NCBI RefSeq assembly: GCF_009742725.1
Contig: NZ_WPHG01000001.1
Location: forward strand, 656,001 to 720,000
From: Nitratireductor arenosus
GTDB lineage: Bacteria > Pseudomonadota > Alphaproteobacteria > Rhizobiales > Rhizobiaceae
Direction of reading: 5' to 3'
Length of the DNA: 64,000 nucleotides
The translations under genes and the position numbers were made by a program. A model generated the notes under the pieces. It had not been told where the DNA came from. It searched no databases and saw only the letters and a program-made list of their open reading frames with translations. Below are positions 16,917 through 25,100 of the stretch, piece after piece. How positions within the stretch are numbered: the first letter of the stretch is position 1; every line of letters starts with the position of its first letter.

Positions 16917-17423
16917 ATGACAATCACGGGTAGCGATCGTCCGACGCATGTGCGCATCGGTCTTTCCGGAGTGGATTTGTCCATCCGGCTCAGGCTGCGC
17001 TGGGACTCTGCGCCGGCGACCTGCAAGGCCGTGCTCGACCTGCTGCCGGTCCGGCATCAGGTATGGCACGCCAAATACGCCAACAACGAGATCTATACGC
17101 TGTGCAAGATGCCGGACCCCGTTCCGGCCGCCGAAAGCCTGTCGGTATATCCCTCGCGCGGCGACCTGGTGTACTTGCCGCTTCCGCAAGGCGTGCCTCT
17201 GCCGCCGGGGATCCCGGGCGTCGCCGACGGCGAGCTGGCGCTCGACCTGGCCTATTTCTACGAATCCGGAAACAGTCTTCTGTCGGGGCCGCACGGGCCG
17301 ATTCCCGGTACGATCATCGCCACGGCCGAAAGCCTTGACGACATCGACGCCATGGCCGCCGCGTGCCGGGACGTGTGGTTCAAGGGAGCCGTCGGCAGGC
17401 AGATGTGGATCGAGGCCGGGTGA
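16917..17423 (+). CDS. DUF3830-family protein (cyclophilin-like fold)
   Basis: A 168-aa protein that I assign to DUF3830, a family of unknown function with a cyclophilin-like barrel. Marks are APATCKAVLDLLP near residue 38, VWHAKYANNEIYTL, LSVYPSRGDLVYLPL, and LAYFYESGNSLLSGPHGPIPGT. Family members often sit near hydantoinase, racemase and amidohydrolase genes, as here. It opens the second operon of the cluster and follows the candidate operators. Its biochemical role is unknown. Confidence 0.72.
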   Translation: MTITGSDRPTHVRIGLSGVDLSIRLRLRWDSAPATCKAVLDLLPVRHQVWHAKYANNEIYTLCKMPDPVPAAESLSVYPSRGDLVYLPLPQGVPLPPGIPGVADGELALDLAYFYESGNSLLSGPHGPIPGTIIATAESLDDIDAMAAACRDVWFKGAVGRQMWIEAG

Positions 17424-17456
17424 CCGGTCCGCAGGAGAGGGCGTAAAGGCGCTGTC

Positions 17457-18479
17457 ATGAGCAAGAAGAAGCTGACCATGAAGGAGATCGCGGCGGCCGT
17501 GGACGTCTCAGTGATGACCGTGTCCAACGTCATCAACGGTCGCGATCACTTGGTCGGTGAGGAAACCAAGCGGCGTGTCAAGGCGGCGATCGACGAACTC
17601 GGCTACCGGCCGAGCGCCACCGCGCGCGCCCTGCGGTCCTCGCGCATGTTCTCGATCGGCTTCATCGTGCTTTACGACGAGCGCAAATTCCTCGGCGATC
17701 CGTTCATTGCCGCGCTGGCGGATGGGTTGTGCGCCCAGTTGGCGGAGCAGGGCTATTCGCTGACCATACAGGGCGTGTTCACGGACGAGCTGAGCGAAGC
17801 CAAGGCGTTTCGGCGCATGGAGACTGACGGGCTGTGTCTGCTTTTGTCGGGCAGCCAGCCGACGAAATACAATCTGCGCGAACTTCTGAAGAGCCTGCGT
17901 CAGCCAATCGTTCTGTTCCAGGAGGGCGTCCAGCGCGCCGAGCCGGACATCTGTTCGATCCGCCAGGACGATCGCGGCGGCGGCCGCCTGCTGGCCGAAC
18001 ACGTGGTCTCGCGCGGTGCCAGGTCGGTGCTGGTGGTCGTGCCGCAGGTCGAGTGGCCGGCGATCAGCGAGCGTGTCGGCGGTGTCAGGGAAGCGCTCCA
18101 TGCGAGACCGGGCGTGGAGATGCGCGTGCTGGTGTCGGAAAGCGAAAAGGACGCCGACGTGCAGGCGGCGCTGACCAATTATCTCGACCAGGGCGGCAAG
18201 CCGGACGCCATTCTGGCCGCAAACGACCAGATGGCGATAGCCGCCCACACCGTCCTGGAACAACGCGGCCTGACATTGCCGGACCAGATCATGCTGACCG
18301 GGTTCAACCGGTTCAATTTCTGGCGCTATTTCTCTCCCAAGGTGACGACCGTCATCTCTCCTGCCGAGCAACTGGGCCGCACGGCCGCGACCGCATTGAC
18401 CCGCCGCATCGACGACGGCGAGTTCGAGGACCGCGACATCGTGCTGCCGGTGGAACTGGTTCAGGGCCAAACAACCTAA
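17457..18479 (+). CDS. LacI-family transcriptional regulator
   Basis: A 340-aa LacI/GalR repressor. The DNA-binding headpiece is textbook: TMKEIAAAVDVSVMTVSNVI near residues 7-26, then the hinge helix region RPSATARALRSSR near residues 50-62. The remainder is the periplasmic-binding-protein-like effector domain, ending with a TGFNRFNFWRYFSPKVTTV-type stretch. It is encoded inside the second operon and probably controls both operons through the CG-centred palindromes. The effector is probably the imported compound or a derivative. Confidence 0.93.
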   Translation: MSKKKLTMKEIAAAVDVSVMTVSNVINGRDHLVGEETKRRVKAAIDELGYRPSATARALRSSRMFSIGFIVLYDERKFLGDPFIAALADGLCAQLAEQGYSLTIQGVFTDELSEAKAFRRMETDGLCLLLSGSQPTKYNLRELLKSLRQPIVLFQEGVQRAEPDICSIRQDDRGGGRLLAEHVVSRGARSVLVVVPQVEWPAISERVGGVREALHARPGVEMRVLVSESEKDADVQAALTNYLDQGGKPDAILAANDQMAIAAHTVLEQRGLTLPDQIMLTGFNRFNFWRYFSPKVTTVISPAEQLGRTAATALTRRIDDGEFEDRDIVLPVELVQGQTT

Positions 18480-18527
18480 ACACGCGCCGTATTGCGGTTC
18501 GACCGCGCGGCTTAGATCGAAAGGCTG

Positions 18528-19454
18528 GTGAAAACTGTGTCGAGAACGAATTTCAAGGGTGTCTACCCGATGGCCTACACCTTCTTCGACGAGGATGGTG
18601 AGCTCGACCTTGCCGCGCTGCGCGCGCAGATCGAGGCCCTTATCGGCTGGAACGCGGACGGGATCACCATCTTGGGACTGGCCGGCGAGGTGCACAAACT
18701 TTCGGCCGGCGAGCGCGCGCGCGTTGTCGAATGCGCCGGCGAGACGATCGCCGGGCGCGTACCGCTGGCCGTGACGGTTGCCGAGCGGACGGCACGCGAC
18801 CAGATCGCGTTCGGTCGGCTGGCCGAGCAGTGCGGGGCAAGTTGGCTGATCTTGCAGCCGGCAGCTGTGCGCGACGTTTCCGAAACCGAGCATATGCGGT
18901 TTTTCGGTACGGTCGCCGATGGCATCGACCTGCCGCTTGGCATCCAGATCGCGCCGGAATATCTCGGGCAGGGCTTTTCGGTCGCGAGCCTTGTCGAAAT
19001 GCAAGCCCAGCACCCGAATCTAACGATGATGAAGACGGAAATGTCGGCACTGGGTGTCGGCGATTTCATCGAGCGCACGCAAGGTGCGTTCGACGTTTTC
19101 AACGGCCAGGCCGGCGTCGGCATGATCGACTGCATCGAGGCGGGGTGCGCCGGCTTCATACCCGGGGCCGAAACCGGGGACATTTCGTCTGCCATCTACC
19201 GGCTCTACGTTTCCGGCGACGCCGGCGACAAGGCGCGCGCCGTCGCGCTGTACAAGCAGGTGCTGCCACTGTGGCACATGATCATGGAATCGATCGATAC
19301 GCTGCTGGTCTACGGCAAGCCCCTGATCGCGGAGCGTGTAAGCGCGTTGAGCGGGAAAAGCCGTGCGCCGCATAGCACGGCAAGCGCTTTCGGGCGCGAA
19401 CGGGTGCGTGTCTGGGCGCAGACCGTGCTGGCACAAGCGGGAGAAGCGGCATGA
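18528..19454 (+). CDS. Dihydrodipicolinate synthase-family aldolase/lyase
   Basis: A 308-aa class I TIM-barrel lyase of the DapA/NanA superfamily, which forms a Schiff base with 2-oxo acids. Visible are GVYPMAYTFFDEDGELDLAAL near residue 11, ADGITILGLAGEVHKLSAGER (the GTTGE-like phosphate/carboxylate loop as LAGEVHKLS) and MMKTEMS with the catalytic-type lysine near residue 166. The tyrosine that normally assists catalysis is not evident in WLILQPAA. A GTG start is used; an ATG 42 bp later is an alternative. Context suggests an aldol cleavage or dehydration step in the pathway. Confidence 0.82.
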   Translation: MKTVSRTNFKGVYPMAYTFFDEDGELDLAALRAQIEALIGWNADGITILGLAGEVHKLSAGERARVVECAGETIAGRVPLAVTVAERTARDQIAFGRLAEQCGASWLILQPAAVRDVSETEHMRFFGTVADGIDLPLGIQIAPEYLGQGFSVASLVEMQAQHPNLTMMKTEMSALGVGDFIERTQGAFDVFNGQAGVGMIDCIEAGCAGFIPGAETGDISSAIYRLYVSGDAGDKARAVALYKQVLPLWHMIMESIDTLLVYGKPLIAERVSALSGKSRAPHSTASAFGRERVRVWAQTVLAQAGEAA

Positions 19455-20314
19455 CTACCAAGCGCCCCCTCTACGATTGCCACGTCAATGTATGGGATCC
19501 CGAACAATATCTGCCAGTCTACCACGAACAGCTCGCGCGCGTGCGTCCGGGTGGCCTGCCGCCGGCAAGCGACGCTGACACGCTGGCGCGCGAACTGGCG
19601 CGTTTCGAGCGCGTCATCGTGTTCAGCCCGCAATATGGCGACAGTATCGGCATCCAGGGCGCGGAGGAAACCACCGCTGCCGCGGTCGCGAAATATCCCG
19701 AAAAATTCGTCGGTTTCGCCTATGTCGATCCGCGCCGCCCGGGCTATATGGAACAGCTCAGGCACTCGGTCGAGCAGCTCAAGTTCAAGGGTGTCAAGTT
19801 CGGCCCGATCTACAATGGCGTCGGGCTCGACGATCCGCGCATGCAGCCGGTCTATGCCTATTGCCAGGCCAATGACGTGCCGCTGACGCTGCACATGGGC
19901 ACGACCTTTCCGCCGAAATCCCGTATCGAGTTAGGGCGCCCGCTGCATGTCGATCCGGTCGCGCTCGCCTATCCCGACCTCAAGATCATCATGGCGCATA
20001 TGGGCCATCCCTGGACGGCCGAGGCGGCGGTGATCGTACGCAAGAACCCGAACGTCTACGGCGAAATCACCGGCCTGTGCTACAGGCCGTGGATTTTGCA
20101 GAAATGCCTGGCCGAGATCCAAGACTATTCGATCGCCGACAAGGTGTTTTTTGGTACGGATTTCCCGTTCTCGACCTTTGACGAGGCGGTCGACGGGCTG
20201 TTGGTCTGTTCGCAGGATCACGACAGCCCGCGCGTGCCGTCAGTCAGTGCCGAGGTCATCGACACGATCCTGTACAGCAACCCGTTCGAAAAATGGTGGC
20301 ACGCCCCCATTTGA
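19451..20314 (+). CDS. Amidohydrolase-family (PF04909-like) hydrolase/decarboxylase
   Basis: A 287-aa TIM-barrel metal-dependent hydrolase or decarboxylase. The usual N-terminal DxHxH motif appears as DCHVNVWDP, so the second histidine is asparagine. Other ligands look intact: TLHMGTTF near residue 137, IMAHMGHPW near residue 182 and FFGTDFPFSTF near residue 238. The gene overlaps the aldolase gene by 4 bases (ATGA), so translation is coupled. Related enzymes act on lactones, pyrones or carboxylated rings. Confidence 0.85.
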   Translation: MTTKRPLYDCHVNVWDPEQYLPVYHEQLARVRPGGLPPASDADTLARELARFERVIVFSPQYGDSIGIQGAEETTAAAVAKYPEKFVGFAYVDPRRPGYMEQLRHSVEQLKFKGVKFGPIYNGVGLDDPRMQPVYAYCQANDVPLTLHMGTTFPPKSRIELGRPLHVDPVALAYPDLKIIMAHMGHPWTAEAAVIVRKNPNVYGEITGLCYRPWILQKCLAEIQDYSIADKVFFGTDFPFSTFDEAVDGLLVCSQDHDSPRVPSVSAEVIDTILYSNPFEKWWHAPI

Positions 20315-20361
20315 ACCCGCCGCGGACGAGCCTTGCCGCACAAGTATTTTTGGAGATGACG

Positions 20362-21111
20362 ATGGTCGAATACGACTTCACCGGACAGAGCGTGATCATC
20401 ACCGGCGGGGCCGGTGGCATCGGGCTCGAACTCGCGCGGCGCTTCCACTCCGCCGGCGCATGGGTCTGTCTGTGGGACAACAACCACGAGCGCGTGCACC
20501 GGGCGGCCGAGGCGATCGGGACAGACAGGGTCAGCGCGGCGGCGCTCGATATCACAGCCAAGCCTGAGATCGAGGCGGCCGTGGCGGACCTGCTGGCGCA
20601 AACCGGACGTGTCGACGTTTTGGTTAATTCGGCCGGCATCACCGGTTCCAACGACACCGTCGCCCAATACGACGCCGACGCCTGGCGGCGGGTGATCGAC
20701 GTCAATCTGAACGGCACGTTTCTGTGCTGTCAGGCGGTTTTGCCGGCCATGCTGAAGGCCGATTACGGCCGGATCGTCAACATCGCCTCGATTGCCGGTA
20801 AGGAAGGCAATCCCAACGCGGCCGCCTACAGCGCCTCGAAGGCCGGCGTCCTGGGCCTGACGAAGTCACTCGGCAAGGAACTGACCGGCACAGGAATACG
20901 CGTAAACGCCGTCACGCCGGCGGTCATCAAGACGGAAATCTTCGACCAGATGACGCAGCAGCACATAGACTATATGTTGTCGAAAGTGCCGATGGGCCGC
21001 TTCGGCACCGTCGAGGAAGCGGCCAATATGTGTCTGTGGCTCTCCTCCGGCGACTGCTCCTTCAGCACCGGCGCGGTCTTCGACATCTCGGGCGGTCGCG
21101 CCACCTATTGA
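20362..21111 (+). CDS. Short-chain dehydrogenase/reductase (FabG-like)
   Basis: A 249-aa SDR with all classical marks: the cofactor loop ITGGAGGIG near residue 12, the NNAG-like NSAGITG near residue 90, the catalytic serine in [11 protein letters not shown], and YSASK with the Tyr-Lys pair near residue 156. The end [17 protein letters not shown] is FabG-like. I choose the ATG at 20362 because a GGAG lies 6 bp upstream; an ATG at 20356 directly touches that site. It is the last gene of the operon and probably oxidises or reduces a hydroxy/oxo acid. Confidence 0.92.
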   Translation: MVEYDFTGQSVIITGGAGGIGLELARRFHSAGAWVCLWDNNHERVHRAAEAIGTDRVSAAALDITAKPEIEAAVADLLAQTGRVDVLVNSAGITGSNDTVAQYDADAWRRVIDVNLNGTFLCCQAVLPAMLKADYGRIVNIASIAGKEGNPNAAAYSASKAGVLGLTKSLGKELTGTGIRVNAVTPAVIKTEIFDQMTQQHIDYMLSKVPMGRFGTVEEAANMCLWLSSGDCSFSTGAVFDISGGRATY

Positions 21112-21208
21112 GGGCGGATCCTCGTGCGGTGCCTGCCGCGTCTACGCGGCCGGCATTTGCCCGAAATCCGCAAGCAGCGTCCCCAGCCCGTTGACTGGCA
21201 CGACCCGC

Positions 21209-21353
21209 CCGCTCTACGAGCGCACCTCGATCATCGTCACCACCAACCTGGCCTTCGGAGAATGGCCCGCCGTCTTCGGCGACGCCAAAATGACAACCGC
21301 GCTACTCGACCGGCTCACCCACTGTTGATTTCCGCTGAGAAGTGACCCGCCTT
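21209..21353 (+). pseudogene. IS21-family istB 3' remnant and element end
   Basis: About 38 codons starting [20 protein letters not shown] and ending LLDRLTH-C before TGA match the C-terminus of IstB, the IS21 helper ATPase; the intact gene at 32200-32934 has the same residues there with silent differences. The following 25 bp (TGATTTCCGCTGAGAAGTGA) resemble IS21-type terminal DNA. An IS3 element is inserted directly behind it. Confidence 0.7.
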
Positions 21354-21973
21354 TGGAGTGCGCCCCTGAGGGTGGACAGATCGGATTGATGAATTGACCA
21401 GTCTTGTCGAGTTTTCGAAGAGAGAACCATGGCAAGATATCGCACGCACAGTATCGAATTTAAGCGGCAGGTCGCGCAGGAGTACCTTTCCGGCGAGACG
21501 CTTCATGGCTTGGCGAAGCGCCACGATATACAGCGCCAGCTGATCCGTGTGTGGGTTCGCAAATACGAGGAAGGTGCCTTCGATGAGGATGCCCAGGCCG
21601 CTGATCTGATCCAGGAATACGAGGCTCGGATTGCTGCGCTTGAACGGCTCGTCGGCAAACAGGCCCTGGAACTGGAGTTCTTAAAGGGGGCTCTAAAAAG
21701 CGCACCGCGGCCGAAAAACGGGACTACATACGACAACGCCAAGGCCGAGAGCTTCATGAAGACGCTGAAGGTCGAGGGTGTCTATCCCATGGCCTTCGAG
21801 ACGTTCGAGGATGTCGTCGAACACCTTCCCCACTTCATCGAGGAGGTCTACAACAAGCGCAGGCTCCATTCGGCGCTCGGCTATCTGAGCCCGAAGCAAT
21901 TTGAGGATCAACACATCCGGCAGACTGGCAAAACAGCAGCCTGATCAGTGTCCACCCTCAGGGGCGCACTCCA
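21354..21973 (+). mobile_element. IS3-family insertion sequence with internal deletion (copy 1)
   Basis: A 620-bp element bounded by perfect 25-bp inverted repeats at 21354-21378 and 21949-21973, beginning TGGAGTGCGCCCCTGAGG. It keeps orfA and the last third of orfB; the middle, with most of the DDE domain, is deleted, so it cannot transpose by itself. No target-site duplication is seen. The right flank (AAACAGGGTCCTTATTCCAC) looks like IS21 terminal DNA, suggesting insertion into the end of the IS21 remnant. Confidence 0.88.
21429..21944 (+). pseudogene. Fused IS3 OrfA / OrfB C-terminus (transposase remnant)
   Basis: A 171-residue reading frame created by deletion. Residues 1-100 are an OrfA: a helix-turn-helix ([20 protein letters not shown]) and a leucine-rich coiled coil ([20 protein letters not shown]). 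Residues ~101-171 are the OrfB tail with [14 protein letters not shown] and [19 protein letters not shown], including the last catalytic glutamate region. The first two aspartates of the DDE triad are missing. Confidence 0.85.
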
Positions 21974-22005
21974 AAACAGGGTCCTTATTCCACGCCGAAA
22001 CACAG

Positions 22006-22177
22006 GAGAATATCGGCCCGAAGAGAACGCATACGCGTCCTTCGGGGCGTAGCCCGGTTATCAGCCCCGCCCGCATAACCTTCAAAAACAACGGAAAAAT
22101 CCGGTCGCAGCCGGACCGGGAGAACGCTTTCGCAGGGGCAAGTAGCGGAGGGGATGGGCCTGAGGTCCAACCTTCTC
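22006..22177 (-). repeat. ~171-bp intergenic repeat, copy 1
   Basis: This block matches 40206-40376 in the same orientation, with most positions identical. Shared landmarks are GAGAATATCGGCCC at the start, CCCGCATAACC, GGGAGAACGCTTTCGC and CAACCTTCTC at the end. It lies downstream of the minus-strand GHKL ATPase gene and contains a terminator-like hairpin. It looks like a dispersed chromosomal repeat rather than a gene. Confidence 0.75.
22095..22116 (-). terminator. Rho-independent terminator of the GHKL/helicase operon
   Basis: Read on the minus strand, a 6-bp stem TCCGGC/GCCGGA-type (one G-T pair) with a 4-base loop is followed by TTTTT. It sits ~70 bp past the stop of the 1512-aa gene and is inside the repeat described for 22006-22177. 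Confidence 0.65.
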
Positions 22178-22184
22178 TGATTTT

Positions 22185-25100
22185 CTATTCGACATTGGCA
22201 ACAGGAAACTCGTATTCCAGAGCCTCGGCTTTATCGATGCCTGTAAGCGTCACCTCCCCACGGATTTTAGCCGCGAGTTGCTCAAGGGGGTTGAAGATGA
22301 AGCGAACCTTGAGGCAACCGTCGCCCTCCTCGAGACCAGCAACCACGGCGAGGAAGAAATCAGGGTCGTTCTGTGCCGCTTCTACCTCGCTGGGTAGCAG
22401 AGTGATGTCTGTTGGGTACGCCGAGCCTGAACTCATCTTGATCTCATAGCACTGGCGCAACTCGTCGATCGCATCGACGCCGATTCCCCGCCTCGAGCGA
22501 ACATCTCGTATCTGCTCGGGGTCGAGCCGAAGCGCCCGCCTCACTGCTTCCAAGGCCAGTTGTTCACGATCACTGACAGGCGGCAGAACCGTTCGAACGG
22601 CGGACTTCGCGCTGCCCGCATTGCTACCGGAACCGGATGGAAAGGTGCGACCCGCCTGACCTTTGGTGCGCGATTTGACGAAGATCACCCCGCTACCACT
22701 GGCGCCTTCATTGACGATTGAGCCCTGTGTAGGCTCAAGATCTTCGATGTCCCGGAGCTTCCGTACCTGCACAGGCGTTTGGTTCTGGGCCGCAGGCTTG
22801 CTGCGGGAGGTCTTCGACGTCTTCTTCTGGCTTTCGTTCCGTTCGCTTGCCTGAGCCTGGAGGGCAGCTAGTCTCGTGGCGTTACCGGCGGCATCTGGTT
22901 TTGTGGACGGGAGAAGGATCTGGCTTGCACCCCAGCCCTGGTTCGCTTTCTGCCATACTGAAGCCCATGCCCAAGCGAGCTTCTGCCTGTCACCGTCGAA
23001 CAAAGAAGCTACAGCTTGCCCACCGGCATCTGATGAACCTGCGTCCTCCAACGTGCGCACGATCATGGTCATGGGTTCAGACATCATATGAGCGCGGGCT
23101 GGGATACAGATTGCAGGATGCCCCTCTAGCTCAGCAGTGATTTCCAGAGAAGGATCAATGACTAGGCGCGCACGCATCAATTCTTCCCATGAGCATTTTA
23201 GCTTTTCATGGAGACCTATGTCAGTGCGAATGAGTTCGTCGGCCAACAGCGCGACAGCTTCGGCAAAGAGCTTGCGCTTGTTCTCTCCTTCCAAAATTCC
23301 AGCGGTGCTCAGGGACTTCGGCCGGAAGCTTTCCAGACGAAGGTGGGTGACATCGAGGAATTCAAACAATGGTTGAACATCGGTGAAGCTGCTCACGCCA
23401 AGGCGCCAGGCTGTCAAATCGGGGATTTCGGCCTGTGCTATCGCCTCTCCGTCGAGCACGTACATCGGGCGTGATGTCGCCCACTCATTCCCCGTCCAGA
23501 GCGGCAAACGCCGGAGAGTTGACCGCAATTGAGGCGTAGCGCCCGTTATGAGAGTGGCTAGTGACCGGAATGCCAGCACCATGACGCCACGGTCTGATGG
23601 CGAGAGCGTAGCCTTTCGTGTGATCTCGCGAAGTACTTCGACGCAATCCTTTGCGGATGGTTCTGGAATTGCCAGCGACATCCAAAGGGGCTCCAAGCCG
23701 GCAATATGAGGTGCGAATACACGGTACTCGCCAAATATCCGCGGACCACGAAGTACGGCTTCGGGAGAATGCCATCGGCCATCGGCAAGAAGCAGTCCGT
23801 CCTGCCCTGGCGATGCGCGAAATGCATTTCTCAGGCGCTGGGGTGTCAGGGCACGGCCAGCCTTCAGATCTACTGTGTTCGAACGGAGGTCGGCTGCAAG
23901 AAGCTGGTAAATCGTATGAACTTGGTCGGTGGTTGCCTGCGTCAGCGGCTTTTCTCGCAAATCCTGCAAACGCTCAATCAGATCATCGCCGGACGGGCCG
24001 AGCCTGATGCCCAAGGCCTTCAGCAGATCAAGCCGAATGACCTTCTGATCGTATTTTGCAAGGTAAGCTCCCTTGTCAGTTCCGTATGTGAGACGGTTAG
24101 CTTCTGTGGGCAGCGCAAGCTGGCTTGGCGCCCGAAGGGCACCGTTGCCGTTGGGCAGCCACACTGCTGCTGAAAGACGCGCCAGCCAAGTCGCTTGGAC
24201 TTCGCGAGGGCTGGTCCAATATCCATTGTAGCCGACAACGCACTTCGAAACTTGGTATTCTGAATAGCGCCGTTCCCACCCACGACTAAGAACAGCCAGT
24301 AGAGCCAGCCCCCGCCGCCTTCTAAAACGGGCCGGGCTAGAATGAATATCCTCAACGACCGCTTCCAAATCAGGTGACCAGCGGTCGTCTAGTAGGTAGT
24401 GCTCACCATACCCACCAGCCCTGATCGCCCTAAGTTGCGCTTCGGGGCGGCTAACGCCGGCGACAGCACTGGCGGGCCGTGTGTCGCGCGACCAGCGTAC
24501 TTTCTCGTTGAGGGGTACGATGAGGCGCGGATCACGCGCAACGCCAAGTGCCGAGAGAAATCTCTGTGCCCCTGCTTCGCTGCGACCCCGTTCATGCTTG
24601 AGTAACTTGGCATACTCAGGGTCCACCCATACTAGTCCGGGCGTTCGGCCAGCTGCCTTCGCGAAGCTATCAGTCTCGCGATCAATTTGTGCTGGAAGAT
24701 ACGCCTCGTGAGGGCGGGCCCACGCTCTTTCAGGTCGCTGAGAGCTTGGCCCGTATGTGATCGTCCGCAGTTCGATGTTGGAGCCAATCTTTGCTCCCAT
24801 GGTCCGCTGTTCGTCCCGCGAAAGGTGCGCCCAAGCATCCCGAAGCGCAATCAGATCGTCATTTTCGAGCCGCACGGGCTCCACGGCATCTTCATTGGAC
24901 CGTGCCAGGAGTTGCAGAGCTTCCGCCGGTTGATCGCAAGCCTCTCGGAGAATTTTCATCTCTCTGAGTTTGGCGATGACCTTTTTTGCATCTGGGGTTT
25001 CGGCCTGGTAGGCCTGATGCAGTGGCAATGCGAGCCCTAGACGTCTCGCTAGGCTCTGCGGGTTGTCGTGAAGGACAAGAATTCGTGGGCCGCCCCTAGG

